From an uncultured Eubacteriales bacterium (GTDB lineage: Bacteria > Bacillota > Clostridia > Oscillospirales > Acutalibacteraceae), in contig CAKSQZ010000002.1 in NCBI GenBank assembly GCA_934486895.1, forward strand, positions 52,440 through 116,439: 64,000 bases of DNA, read 5' to 3'. Made by a program: the position numbers and the translations under genes. The notes under the pieces are model-generated. The model made no database searches. It had not been told where the DNA came from and was given only the letters and a program-made list of their open reading frames with translations. Positions 42,525-51,801 of this stretch are shown here, one piece after another (positions within the stretch are counted from its first letter, which is position 1; the number at the start of each line of letters is the position of its first letter).

Positions 42525-44315
42525 TCATTCGTGCCATTTGAGGTTACCGTCGCTTCCGAAAATTACATCATATCCGTTTATTTTCAACCCGTCATTAACC
42601 GCGACCTTCCCATACAAAGTGGCTTTGCCACTGACGGTAAGATCGCCGTGTGCGGTTATATCGCCAGCGGTAAAAATCCTGCCATCGGTGTACACACCAA
42701 ACTTTATATAACCATCACTTGCGCCAGGCTCAAAGTGGTTTACCAGATAGACACAGTCGCTCGACGCGGTTGGCATTTGAAGGTAAGCCTGCACCCGTTT
42801 GCCATCCAACACACGTTCTGCGAAGAGCCCGTTACCTTGAATTGTCCAACCCCCCACCGATCCCGAAGTTATTGTCGGTGCGGATAGCACATCTGCGTCG
42901 AGCCTATCCGCCGTTATCGTTCCGGCTTTGATTGACGATCCGTTGATTGAGCCTGCCGAAATCATCTCACCGGCAATATGACCGTCCATGGTTATAGCAA
43001 CATTAGCGTCGGTCAACGCGTAGTTAGTACCGTGTGCCAATCCTGATTTATTAAAGCGCCAAACATTCGACGCTTGAGACGGATTGGGCGCGTCCATGAT
43101 CAAGATCTCTTGCGGATTGTATCGCGGATTTAGCACGACATAGCTGTCGCCTGCATTGCCTGTTATCATTGCAGCCTGTCTTTTCAGTTCGCTTTCAAGT
43201 TGCGATAAATTAACAGAGTTCTGCTGTTCAACTTGTTGTGCCGAAATCGTGTCCGAAATGGTGCGTGTGATGTTTCCGATTGTTATCGATTCGTATTTCT
43301 CGCGCAGGCTGTCGAATACAGTTTTTGATACCTTTGCTTTCGTCGAAATTCCGAGCTTCTCGAATTTAATCGTAACATAATCGCACAAGCTCACCTTTTC
43401 AAGACTTTTCAGCTCGGAATATTCCTCGGTGTCGCCGAGAGCGACAAAATCCACCTCAATCGAAACATCGGGAATGCCGATGTTGTGCTCCTCGCAATAA
43501 GCTTTTGCCGCTTTTCGCAAGTTTCGCGTATTGAATCCGTCCTCGGGGAGCTCTTCGCTCAAATCAACAGGAATGATTCGCTTGTAAGCGTAAGCCGAGG
43601 ATACTGTTTCAATATAGCCCTCGGGCAATGTTAATGCTTCCGAATCCACGTCGCCCGCCGAAGTCCCCGACCGCCGAGTGGCGAACGGACAGATTCCTGT
43701 TATCGTTTCAGCTATGCTTTCATCTTGCTTTAAGTCGACGATGTTCTTGCCGTATTCGAGCGTTACGCCGTTATCATTACCGCGGGCGGTTTTTATCGAA
43801 ATGTCATAAAAATCGTACTGAAATTCGCCACCGTAGGTGTCCAAAAACGAACCGTCAGAGCCAAAAAGCACAGTACGCATGCTCTTCGGCTCGAACAGTG
43901 CCATATCAGCTTTCGTTGTGAGCGCTGCGATGAGATTAAATGGGCAGTCGCAGGCGGCGTTCTCTTTGATTTGAGTTGCCGCCTCTGACGCGCTTTTAGC
44001 TGTAAATGGTAAAATCGGAATATGGACGGTCTGATAGCTTACATGCTCGGCGTAGATCGAAACAACGCCATCAATAGGCCGAGTAATCTTGTAGATCCTA
44101 AACGGCTGTGCTCGATCTGTAATATTCGGCTTCGCCAAAATCAAACGGTCAACAGCAATGTCGTCAAAATGCAAACCGGCCATTGGATATTCCATCTCTA
44201 GCTCATACGCGCCGTTGCGCTCTTCTGTTACGACGCATTTTATTACGTCAGGCAGACCGCCCAACCCGTTATTATCAAATTCTGTTTCAGTTCCATTGTA
44301 TAATATTGGGATCAT
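42525..44315 (-). CDS. Tail-associated lysin/tail spike (prophage endopeptidase tail, Tal)
   Basis: 596 residues. The N-terminal 350 residues (IKCVVTEERNGAYELEMEYP, EHVSYQ) match the gp27-like hub of Firmicutes Tal proteins, which plug the tail tip. A coiled segment follows (AQQVEQQNSVNLSQLESEL), then beta-rich sequence with repeated SAGSINGSSIKAGTITADRL and a C-terminal stalk. Follows Dit with a 4-nt overlap, the canonical order. Confidence 0.85.
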   Translation of the reverse strand: MIPILYNGTETEFDNNGLGGLPDVIKCVVTEERNGAYELEMEYPMAGLHFDDIAVDRLILAKPNITDRAQPFRIYKITRPIDGVVSIYAEHVSYQTVHIPILPFTAKSASEAATQIKENAACDCPFNLIAALTTKADMALFEPKSMRTVLFGSDGSFLDTYGGEFQYDFYDISIKTARGNDNGVTLEYGKNIVDLKQDESIAETITGICPFATRRSGTSAGDVDSEALTLPEGYIETVSSAYAYKRIIPVDLSEELPEDGFNTRNLRKAAKAYCEEHNIGIPDVSIEVDFVALGDTEEYSELKSLEKVSLCDYVTIKFEKLGISTKAKVSKTVFDSLREKYESITIGNITRTISDTISAQQVEQQNSVNLSQLESELKRQAAMITGNAGDSYVVLNPRYNPQEILIMDAPNPSQASNVWRFNKSGLAHGTNYALTDANVAITMDGHIAGEMISAGSINGSSIKAGTITADRLDADVLSAPTITSGSVGGWTIQGNGLFAERVLDGKRVQAYLQMPTASSDCVYLVNHFEPGASDGYIKFGVYTDGRIFTAGDITAHGDLTVSGKATLYGKVAVNDGLKINGYDVIFGSDGNLKWHE

Positions 44316-45034
44316 AATCTACGCCACCTCGGTCTTATTTTCATGTCAACAGCCGAATCGGATTGAATGCTTATCGTGTTTTCGCCCGCCGAAAGCGTAA
44401 AATCGGCGGATGAAATTTTGCTGTTTTGATTAATTGCATCGTCATACGCGTCCATAATTTCGCAATCGACGATCATGTGTGTTGCTGTGTCGGATGTAAT
44501 TGTCAATGTTCGGTTGTTGATGTAAATAACTGCATTGCCCTGCGTCGTAATATCAAGCATCGGGCGCGATTCAAACGGTTCAGGATTTATAATCTTCGTC
44601 GCACCGTCAGATTTCGCGGTGATCCAATAATCCCCGTCGTTTCTGTATAAAAACGGCTTGCAGTTAAATTCGATTTCAGCCGACAACATCGTGCCCGCGA
44701 TTTCGGCTGATATTTCGGACGAAAAAGCGGCCATTCGATAATAGCCAGGATTGTATGTATCTGACAATTTTCGGTAATTTCGACTGCTATTCAACCAAGC
44801 TTTTAGTTTTGCCGTCTTTTCTGCCATTTTTTCCGCGTTTTTCGCGTACATAGTAATCGGATAGACGATTTTAATATTTTCATATCGATTATTGGAGATT
44901 ATTATATCGCCATTCCGCCCAGGAATCGATTTAAATTCAACATCGGATTCGGGCGAGCCATAGACGCTCGGCGCGTTAATGTACAATCCGAATTCTCTCG
45001 ACGATTTTCCGTCAATCCAAAATCTACCTATCAT
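44312..45034 (-). CDS. Distal tail protein (Dit)
   Basis: 240 residues beginning MIGRFWIDGKSSREFGLYIN, with VEFKSIPGRNGDI and a C-terminal galectin-like part, as in siphophage Dit, which joins tail tube to baseplate. The ATG at 45034 overlaps the tape-measure stop by one base; an in-frame ATG at 45043 is within that gene. Confidence 0.88.
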   Translation of the reverse strand: MIGRFWIDGKSSREFGLYINAPSVYGSPESDVEFKSIPGRNGDIIISNNRYENIKIVYPITMYAKNAEKMAEKTAKLKAWLNSSRNYRKLSDTYNPGYYRMAAFSSEISAEIAGTMLSAEIEFNCKPFLYRNDGDYWITAKSDGATKIINPEPFESRPMLDITTQGNAVIYINNRTLTITSDTATHMIVDCEIMDAYDDAINQNSKISSADFTLSAGENTISIQSDSAVDMKIRPRWRRL

Positions 45035-47346
45035 TAAACGCACACCCCTCTCCTTTGCGTTTTAAATTCAATGCGCCGCATAACCGCGTCACACAAATCA
45101 CCCGCCGTGTTGTTAGTGTCGTAATTGTTTAATGTGTCGATATTGAAAACATAGGACGCTCCTGCACCTGCCACATTTGCTTTATCGCCCGATGAAAGCG
45201 GCGTTACCTGAGTTTTGCCGCCTGCAACGGTCAGCAGTTCGGGGCCTGCCTCGCCGACAAGCGCCATACCGCGCGAAATAATACCGCCCTTTGCAAGTTT
45301 TGGAATGTTTGGTATTTTGACCTGATTAAAGCTCCAGTCCGCACCGAGCGCCTTGCCAATTCCCCAGACGATCAGTCTAAGCGGAGAAAGAATTAGGTTT
45401 AGCCCGTCAATCGCAAGGTTAAGAAGTCCGATTATTCCGTTCAAAGCACCTTTAGCGACTGCCACCATGCCGTCCCACAGCGCTTTAAAGAAGTTCGCTA
45501 TCGGCTGGAAAACATTAGTGTTAATCCAATTTGCAATTCCAACAACAAGATTAACGACGAAATCCCAAGCGGCTTTCACCCCGCCTGTGATTGCGTTCCA
45601 AAGCCCTGTGAAGAAGTTAACCACGGGGGCTATTACATTGTTGTATATCCAATCACCAACGCCGCCGAGCCATGTGACCATAGCGTCCCAAGCGGCTTTC
45701 ATCGCGGCACACACTTCATCCCAATAGGCGATTATCAATGCGATCACAGCAATCAGCGCAACGATTGCCGCAACAATCCATGTCACAGGTGACGCCCACA
45801 TTGCGGCGTTAGCCGCCCACTGAGCGATTGTATATGCTGCCATTCCTGCGGCGATAGCGGCAATAGCGCCTATGATAACGTACAGTACCAATTGATTTTC
45901 GGAAAGCCATTCAAAAATCGGTTGCAACAATTCCATAAGCCCCGAAAGCGCTTCGGCAACATCCATGCTCACCGTTCTCGAAAGCTTATCGAACGAAGCT
46001 TGAGCGCTGTCGGTTGCCGTGGTGTCCATTTGAGCCATGGCATCGTTGGTGGATTTAATCGAGCCTTCGGTGTTCATCAGCGCGAAAACAGCGTCCTCGC
46101 CGAGATCTTCCCACATCGTGCCCATGAGCTGTTGCCCTAAGGTGTATCGCTCGGTTTCGTTATCAACACTCGCGAGCCCCTGCATTACTTGCTGGAGAGC
46201 TGCCGCTCCTTCTGCACCGCCTGCCGAGACTTTCGCTTTGATTTCGTCTGCATTGAATCCCAACTTTTGAAGAGCTTCCGCGGATGTCGAATCCGAAAGG
46301 CGAATGTTGAACTCTTTCACAGCGTCGCCGAGCTTATCGACCGACCACGTTCCTGCGCTCGCTCCGTTGGCAAGCATATTGAACATATCGTCAGCGCTAA
46401 ATCCCAGGTGCTTAAATTGCACGGAATACTCGTTTATCGTGTCGAGTAAGTCGCCGTTTTGATTCAATCTGTTTTGAGCACCCTGCGCAATTAAATTAAA
46501 CGCCTGCTCGGACGAAATGCCAAACTGCTTCATCAGCGAATTAACCGCTCGGAGCGTTTCGGTGGTGTCTGAACCAAGCACGCTTTCGAGTGTAGATGTG
46601 TTGCTTAAAATCTTCGACAAATCTTCGTCGTTAATGTCGCCGAAGATTTGGAGCACTTCGCCTGCCGATTCGGTTAATCCCTCGAATGATTCGCCCTTTC
46701 CAGACTTATAGACCTTTTTAATGGTGTCTGCGACACCTTTCATCCTCTCGTTTGAAAGTCCTGCGCTTGCTTGAGTTTTTTTGAGCGCGGTTTCACCCTC
46801 TAATCCGAGGTCTTTAAAAGCGTCGATTGCTTTGCCAATTCCGTCCGAAACAAGGTCGGAAAGAGCGCCTTTAACGACCGTGAATCCATCGCTCGACTTT
46901 TCCGCTCGCTTTCCTGCCTGTTCGGCTGAGCTTCCGAGCTTATCAAAATCACCACCGTCCGCGCAGTTGTTGAGAGCTGATTCGCATTGATTAGCAGCCG
47001 ATTCGAGTGATTTTAAATTCTGCTCTGTTTCGGCAATTTCGCGCTGCAATCCACGATATTGTTCTTCGCTCGCAGTTCCGCGCGCGACCTGCTGCTGAAC
47101 CTGTTGTTCAGCATTTTTCAATTCTTTGAGGCGTTGTGTTGTTTCGCTGATTGCTGAAGTAAGAATTTTTTGCTTTTGGCTAAGAAGTTCAGCATTTTGC
47201 GGGTCTAATTTAAGTAGTCTGTTAACGTCTTTGAGTTCGGCCGTGGTGTTGCGCAGTTGTTTATCGACATCGGCAAGCGATTTTTGCAAGGAGGTTGTAT
47301 CGCCCCCAATTTCAACCGTGATACCTGATATTCTTTTATTTGCCAT
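45034..47346 (-). CDS. Tail tape measure protein
   Basis: 770 residues. The N-terminal 130 residues are coiled coil (LQKSLADVDKQLRNTTAELKD, LSQKQKILTSAISETTQRLK); a central minor-tail domain (about 165-470) and several hydrophobic stretches (LVLYVIIGAIAAIAAGMAAY, VTWIVAAIVALIAVIALIIA) follow, then Trp-rich repeats (FFTGLWNAITGG, FKALWDGMVAVAKG) typical of TMPs. It sets tail length and takes part in DNA passage. Confidence 0.93.
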   Translation of the reverse strand: MANKRISGITVEIGGDTTSLQKSLADVDKQLRNTTAELKDVNRLLKLDPQNAELLSQKQKILTSAISETTQRLKELKNAEQQVQQQVARGTASEEQYRGLQREIAETEQNLKSLESAANQCESALNNCADGGDFDKLGSSAEQAGKRAEKSSDGFTVVKGALSDLVSDGIGKAIDAFKDLGLEGETALKKTQASAGLSNERMKGVADTIKKVYKSGKGESFEGLTESAGEVLQIFGDINDEDLSKILSNTSTLESVLGSDTTETLRAVNSLMKQFGISSEQAFNLIAQGAQNRLNQNGDLLDTINEYSVQFKHLGFSADDMFNMLANGASAGTWSVDKLGDAVKEFNIRLSDSTSAEALQKLGFNADEIKAKVSAGGAEGAAALQQVMQGLASVDNETERYTLGQQLMGTMWEDLGEDAVFALMNTEGSIKSTNDAMAQMDTTATDSAQASFDKLSRTVSMDVAEALSGLMELLQPIFEWLSENQLVLYVIIGAIAAIAAGMAAYTIAQWAANAAMWASPVTWIVAAIVALIAVIALIIAYWDEVCAAMKAAWDAMVTWLGGVGDWIYNNVIAPVVNFFTGLWNAITGGVKAAWDFVVNLVVGIANWINTNVFQPIANFFKALWDGMVAVAKGALNGIIGLLNLAIDGLNLILSPLRLIVWGIGKALGADWSFNQVKIPNIPKLAKGGIISRGMALVGEAGPELLTVAGGKTQVTPLSSGDKANVAGAGASYVFNIDTLNNYDTNNTAGDLCDAVMRRIEFKTQRRGVCV

Positions 47347-47372
47347 AGTTTCACCCCACCCTCTTTTCTAAA

Positions 47373-47905
47373 CTAAAGTCTATCCATGTCCTCTTGCGTT
47401 GCAATCGTTGGATATTCAATGCTGTCATTGCCCTGTTCGATCAGCATGTCGTAAACCATCCCAACCGTCAGCAAATCGAGTTCGCGAATCGACAGTCCTA
47501 ATTCGACGCAACGCAGGAGGTAGACGGGCGTGTTATACTCACGGTCTATTTTCCGATTTTTTTTTTGGAAGTTGAAGTGGTGGCTACATTGTCGCCCCAC
47601 AGCGCCAAAATCTGCGGCAGTGCGGTGTAGATATCGAATACTTCAAATCCGTCAAGCCACTCATCAATATCACTCGGAATATTCGCGTTAGCGTGTTTCG
47701 CCATGATATACGCCACATTTTCAAAAACTTCGAGATCTGAAATTTCAAACTGTCCGTTTTCCGATTTTGCTATGTCGGCGGCAGCTTGAAGCTTTTGCAT
47801 ATCAGACATGATGTCGCGCTTGAATTTAATACGGTACAATCGCGGGATAGCAGCGGTCGCTCTCATCGGAACGACCGCACTTCCAATTTTAATGTCGCGT
47901 TGCAT
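47373..47905 (-). CDS. Tail assembly chaperone, -1 frameshift product (gpGT-like)
   Basis: The upstream chaperone frame ends at 47546; 10 consecutive A on the minus strand (plus T10 at 47557-47566) let ribosomes slip -1, adding about 60 residues (NRKIDREYNTPVYLLRC, LDLLTVGMVYDMLIEQG) that have no start codon of their own with a ribosome site. Total about 177 residues. Lambda gpG/gpGT and many siphophages use the same arrangement just before the tape-measure gene. The T part is thought to recruit tail tube subunits to the tape measure. Confidence 0.85.
47546..47905 (-). CDS. Tail assembly chaperone (gpG-like)
   Basis: 119 residues, cytoplasmic, between major tail and tape measure. Contains RATAAIPRLYRIKFKRDI and FEVFDIYTALPQILALWGDN, a pattern shared by Firmicutes phage tail-assembly proteins. 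It ends with SKKKIGK just after the slippery A run. The ATG at 47905 has GGTGA 6 nt upstream; ATG 47911 overlaps the preceding stop. Confidence 0.85.
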   Translation of the reverse strand: MQRDIKIGSAVVPMRATAAIPRLYRIKFKRDIMSDMQKLQAAADIAKSENGQFEISDLEVFENVAYIMAKHANANIPSDIDEWLDGFEVFDIYTALPQILALWGDNVATTSTSKKKIGK

Positions 47906-47907
47906 GA

Positions 47908-48492
47908 TCATTCACCGTCCGACGGCTCATACACAGCCGTGTACCACGCGTTATAAACTGTATCGCTTGTTTCGGAAGTCGTTTTAACCTTGACGATATT
48001 ATCAGTCTCACGCGGAACGGCTTTGATTGTGATTGATTCCGTTTTCGCTTCGCGGCCTTCGGGATTTTCGGCCTCCAGAGACGGACGAGAAGCATAGCAC
48101 ATGTACAGTGCATGTCGTGTTGCCTTTTTGTCACCCTCAACTTCGAATAGAAGCGCAAACGGCGTGATTTCCGCATCAGACTTCTCGAAAAGTACTTTGT
48201 CGGTCGCATTGAGTGCCTCGCCGAGACAGCTCTGGCGGAAATCGTCGGGAATGAGCGCAAATTCTACATCGCCCGAATATCCATTGTTGCTGTTTGCGAC
48301 ATAATAATCGGTTGCGTCAGCGCGCAGAACATTCTGGTCGCCCTCAGCCGACAGCGACATCGAAACCGCACCAGGGATTCTGACCGGAGCCGCATATGTC
48401 ACCGCACCTGTTGTTTCATCAACCGTTGCTACGGCGTAGTAGGCTCGTTTAAGCGCAAATTTAACCTTGTTTTTCTTGTTTGTTTCTGCCAT
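47908..48492 (-). CDS. Major tail (tube) protein, phi13 family
   Basis: 194 residues. KFALKRAYYAVATVDETTG, VRIPGAVSMSLSAEG and NNGYSGDVEFALIPDDF are typical of phi13/TP901-type major tail proteins, which stack as hexameric rings into the tail tube. The position after the connectors agrees. Confidence 0.9.
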   Translation of the reverse strand: MAETNKKNKVKFALKRAYYAVATVDETTGAVTYAAPVRIPGAVSMSLSAEGDQNVLRADATDYYVANSNNGYSGDVEFALIPDDFRQSCLGEALNATDKVLFEKSDAEITPFALLFEVEGDKKATRHALYMCYASRPSLEAENPEGREAKTESITIKAVPRETDNIVKVKTTSETSDTVYNAWYTAVYEPSDGE

Positions 48493-48494
48493 TT

Positions 48495-48806
48495 TTATAG
48501 CCTCATTTCATATGTTATTTGGTATGTTTTTTCGCTTTCAATATAGCTTTCAGATTTACTGAATGGGATTTCTGCCGCAGTTATAACATTCTCAAATGCC
48601 GATTCTGTGGCAGGGTCTTTTTTTGACGTGTATATTTCTGCAACGATTTCTAGTTGCGTGAAATAATTAACGCCGTCCGCAGTCAGCACGTCGGCTGAGG
48701 GCGAATAAAAAATTCCATACGGTAATTTCTGCGGCGTTTCAAAATGATGATATGCAATTTTTATGCCACTTTTTTCAAAAAGCGTCTTGATTTCTTGCAA
48801 ATTCAT
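48495..48806 (-). CDS. Tail terminator/connector protein
   Basis: 103 residues (HHFETPQKLPYGIFY, QLEIVAEIYTSKKDP) resembling the small head-tail joining and tail-completion proteins that lie before major tail genes. The start overlaps the previous gene by 4 nt. Exact family uncertain. Confidence 0.7.
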   Translation of the reverse strand: MNLQEIKTLFEKSGIKIAYHHFETPQKLPYGIFYSPSADVLTADGVNYFTQLEIVAEIYTSKKDPATESAFENVITAAEIPFSKSESYIESEKTYQITYEMRL

Positions 48807-49183
48807 CTTTTCACCGCCTTTTCGATTTCTATCGGCAAATTTTCAATAGCGTGTTGCTCCGCAATTGAAATATGCGGCTTGCCAGCCACACGCCCTGTGC
48901 CGTCTGCTGTTGCATGCCCTTTCTCCAGAAGATGCGTCAACGATGGTTTTTTTGAGTTGTATACCGTCGCTACCGTATGTCCGAATCGCGGTTTGTCGAT
49001 TTTGCATGTAAAACCCCTGGCATATTTGCCGGTTCTTTTCGGTGCAAGCTCTCTGCATTCTTTGGTGCAATCCTTGCCGACTTTTGTAACGGCTTGGTTA
49101 ACCGCTTCAACAACATTATCGGCATAATCGTTGAGCTCTGCTTCGATAACCGCCTGCAATCCATCAATTCCGCAACTACGCAT
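48803..49183 (-). CDS. HK97 gp10-like tail component
   Basis: 126 residues with CRELAPKRTGKYARGF and HLLEKGHATADGTGRVAGKPHI, the signature of HK97 gp10/SPP1 gp16-type neck and tail completion proteins. The ATG at 49183 overlaps the upstream stop; AAGGCGG precedes it. Confidence 0.88.
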   Translation of the reverse strand: MRSCGIDGLQAVIEAELNDYADNVVEAVNQAVTKVGKDCTKECRELAPKRTGKYARGFTCKIDKPRFGHTVATVYNSKKPSLTHLLEKGHATADGTGRVAGKPHISIAEQHAIENLPIEIEKAVKR

Positions 49184-49520
49184 TTCGCACCGCCTTAATT
49201 TTCCGAAATCTTCGACTACCTTGCATGGTGTCGACTTGTTTAATGTCAAAAAATTTGCCGTCATAAACAATCCGATAATCGTAGTTGTTTAATTCGGCGA
49301 CTTTGGAGTTGTAACGAATTTTGAACGTTGCCGTGTTTTGCTGTCCGACAGATTGTGCAGCCCAATATTCAGCACCAAATAATTCGCCAACTTCGGCGGC
49401 ACACGAATAATAATCGTCATAACCCATTTCGACATTGCCGATTTCATCGATTTTTTCCGTAATTTTTTGGAATGTAATATGCCGATTTAGCTTCGCGATG
49501 TTTGTTTTAATCACCAACAT
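49176..49520 (-). CDS. Phage head closure protein
   Basis: About 114 residues (LNRHITFQKITEK, WAAQSVGQQNTATFKIRY, DYRIVYDGKFFDIKQVD), matching SPP1 gp16/HK97 head-closure proteins that plug the portal channel. ATG, GTG and TTG starts lie close together; 49520 is a compromise. Overlaps the connector gene. Confidence 0.85.
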   Translation of the reverse strand: MLVIKTNIAKLNRHITFQKITEKIDEIGNVEMGYDDYYSCAAEVGELFGAEYWAAQSVGQQNTATFKIRYNSKVAELNNYDYRIVYDGKFFDIKQVDTMQGSRRFRKIKAVRNA

Positions 49521-49806
49521 CACCGCCAAGCATCAGCTGATTTATAATCGAACGCATTGTGTATTGCGCCTTTTCGCTAAGCCCATCAATGGTGTAGCCC
49601 CGCTGTTCGTACAATGAACAAATTATATTAAGTTTTAATAATCGCACCAGAGCCTTAGCCTCGTCAACATTGCCGCTTTCATCGAGAGCGGCACCACCAA
49701 CTCCCGATTTTATATATTCATCAGCCGCATCCATTAGCAGCGCAATATATTCATCCTCGTCGGGGACATCGATGTGCAGAAATGATTTGACAAAATCTAA
49801 ATCCAT
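49507..49806 (-). CDS. Head-tail connector (gp6-like)
   Basis: 99 residues starting MDLDFVKSFLHIDVPDEDEY, with LLMDAADEYIKSGVG and the C-terminal helix of HK97 gp6-like connectors (DUF3599/gp15 type). It forms a ring under the portal. GGCGGTGA precedes the ATG at 49806. Confidence 0.88.
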   Translation of the reverse strand: MDLDFVKSFLHIDVPDEDEYIALLMDAADEYIKSGVGGAALDESGNVDEAKALVRLLKLNIICSLYEQRGYTIDGLSEKAQYTMRSIINQLMLGGDVGD

Positions 49807-49833
49807 ATCATTCACCGCCTTTTTGGGCAATCA

Positions 49834-49859
49834 CAGTCCCGCTTAAAAAAGCGGGACTG
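49834..49859 (-). terminator. Strong hairpin between capsid and connector genes
   Basis: An 11-bp perfect stem (49834-49844 with 49849-49859) with an A4 loop. There is no T run after it on the minus strand, so partial termination or protection of the capsid mRNA 3' end fits better than a full stop. Confidence 0.55.
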
Positions 49860-49871
49860 ATTTTGCAATTA

Positions 49872-51017
49872 CTACGCAAGTTTTTCAGCGACCTTAAGCT
49901 GTCCGTAAATGTAGCATTTGTCGGAGCTGTCGCACTGCACGGCAGTCACAAACTCGATAAGTCTTGCAATTGTTGTGTTGCTCATAAATCCTGCCTCACT
50001 TGATGTTGCAAAAGCAGTAGAGCCAAGATCGACAAATTTTACGCCCTCAGCAATGTTGCCGTAAAAAATCGGGGCGTAACCATCTGCGGTTTTTGTTGCG
50101 GCAGAAGAAGGAAGCAGCGCATTTGAAAAAACGACAATCGGAGCGCCCATGAAGAGCTTGCGGCTCGGTTGCGTCGGATCAACTGTCAAAACGGGTCTGC
50201 CGTTGGTATCGAGCGCGCTGTCGAGCACGTCAAAGCCGTCCTGATTGGTGACATAAACAAGGCCATAAAGTGCCGCAGGGTCAAGATCTTTGTTAGTGGA
50301 TGATTTAAGCGCTTTCCAGTCTGCTATTGTCTTAACAGTCTTGCCGCTCTTGAGAGCATCAACAGCAATCGCATTTTCGGTGATTACTGCCTTCTTTGCG
50401 AACACCTCGACAATGTAACCAACAAGGTCGTTGTCGGTGAGAGCGAGCAGTGTATTTGAAAGCTTGATGAACGCAGCTTTCTCAGAAAGTGTGAAAGATA
50501 CATTAGTAAAGCTGATGTCAGTGCTGTCTGTGCCGTCTGTGCCATCTGCGAAATCGACAAGGCCTGTTACAGTCTCGAAGTTTTCAACAGGGAATGAACC
50601 CTTGAGGGCGGTCGTTTTGATATAGCCGAGAACCTCACGCATTGAACGATAATCTCTAATCTTGCGATTGATTGCTGTCTGAATATCCTGCGGCAGAATG
50701 TAGCCTTCGCCGTTAACGCCATTAACCGACGAAGTTGTCGGCAGGAGAAGCGAATTTTCAGCCTCTGTCAGCTGTTTGCCCGTGAACTTTTTGATAGCGG
50801 CGCGAATAAAGCTTGCGTTTTCCTTTGTTTTGCTGTTTGCAGGAGCAACAGGAGCGCTCTCTTTATCAAGAACCTTCTGGAGTTCGATTTTATCAACAAG
50901 CTCGTTGATTTCATCTCTTACCGACTTCGCGTCGTCAATTTTGCCCTCATCGAGCATGTTCTGTGCTTTCTCGATCAGACTGTTTTTCTGCTCGAGCATT
51001 TCTTCAATTTTTGTCAT
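49872..51017 (-). CDS. Major capsid protein, HK97 fold
   Basis: 381 residues. The N-terminal 60 residues are a coiled-coil scaffold (EEMLEQKNSLIEKAQNMLDE, DEINELVDKIELQ) that the ClpP-type protease removes. The rest has HK97 gp5 features: EGYILPQDIQTAINRKIRD, SFTLSEKAAFIKLSNTLLA, GAPIVVFSNALLP and FYGNIAEGVKFVD. Order portal-protease-capsid is standard. Confidence 0.95.
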   Translation of the reverse strand: MTKIEEMLEQKNSLIEKAQNMLDEGKIDDAKSVRDEINELVDKIELQKVLDKESAPVAPANSKTKENASFIRAAIKKFTGKQLTEAENSLLLPTTSSVNGVNGEGYILPQDIQTAINRKIRDYRSMREVLGYIKTTALKGSFPVENFETVTGLVDFADGTDGTDSTDISFTNVSFTLSEKAAFIKLSNTLLALTDNDLVGYIVEVFAKKAVITENAIAVDALKSGKTVKTIADWKALKSSTNKDLDPAALYGLVYVTNQDGFDVLDSALDTNGRPVLTVDPTQPSRKLFMGAPIVVFSNALLPSSAATKTADGYAPIFYGNIAEGVKFVDLGSTAFATSSEAGFMSNTTIARLIEFVTAVQCDSSDKCYIYGQLKVAEKLA

Positions 51018-51056
51018 TTGTTTTTACCTCATTTCTAATTTTTTTAATAAAAAAAG

Positions 51057-51800
51057 CTACATTTTGAGTAAATCAAGTTCAATTTGCAGTCTTTCTTTGT
51101 CTGTATTTCCGCCGTCCTTCGGCGGCTCTGTAATGTTTTTCGGAATATTTTTGTATTTATCAAAATACTCCGATTTTGCACACGCCGCAGGCGCGGCGGT
51201 TTCGTCCACCTCGATGTCGAAAATCTCGGCAGCGGTCTCGCCTGTGAACCAAGTTTCCGCATTGATAAGCTCGGTAATTTTGCTTTCGTCAACTTTTGAG
51301 TGCTCCAAATAAATGCTCGTTATTGCTCTTTGGCAATTGTCCAGCGATTCGGCAACCTTAAGCATGTCGTCAGCGTCGCCGATGCAGGCGCTCCACGGTT
51401 TATGAATCATAATTTGAGCGCAAGACGGACAGATCACCTTATCACAAGCGAACGCAATCACGCTTGCAATACTTGCGGCAATGCCGTCGATGTAGCAGAC
51501 CTTTTCGCCTCCGTAGCGTTTCAAAATGTTGTAAATCGCAATTCCGCCGAAAACATCGCCACCGCCCGAATTGATATGCACGGTTAATTTCTCCGTTCCT
51601 TCGAGCTCTGACAAGAAGTTGGAAACATCTTGCGGTGCTTTATCTTCAGGAAACCACTCCGATTGCCATTGCGCTCCGCAGATGTCGCCGAAGAAGTTTA
51701 GCGTTACTTCGTTCTCGGCGCGATTCAAAATCATCTGACCAACATTATCGATCTGCTTCGTTTGTGGATTCTTCTTCGTGAAATCAAAAACCTTTTTCAA
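51057..51800 (-). CDS. Head maturation protease, ClpP-type
   Basis: About 247 residues. A ClpP fold with HINSGGGDVFGGIAIYN, the catalytic Ser in DGIAASIASVIAFACD and His in QIMIHKPWS. It digests the capsid scaffold during procapsid maturation. The best start is a TTG at 51800 with GGTGGTGA 5 nt upstream; an in-frame ATG at 51821 lies in the portal gene. The C-terminus carries a proline/lysine-rich tail. Confidence 0.93.
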   Translation of the reverse strand: MKKVFDFTKKNPQTKQIDNVGQMILNRAENEVTLNFFGDICGAQWQSEWFPEDKAPQDVSNFLSELEGTEKLTVHINSGGGDVFGGIAIYNILKRYGGEKVCYIDGIAASIASVIAFACDKVICPSCAQIMIHKPWSACIGDADDMLKVAESLDNCQRAITSIYLEHSKVDESKITELINAETWFTGETAAEIFDIEVDETAAPAACAKSEYFDKYKNIPKNITEPPKDGGNTDKERLQIELDLLKM

Positions 51801-51801
51801 T

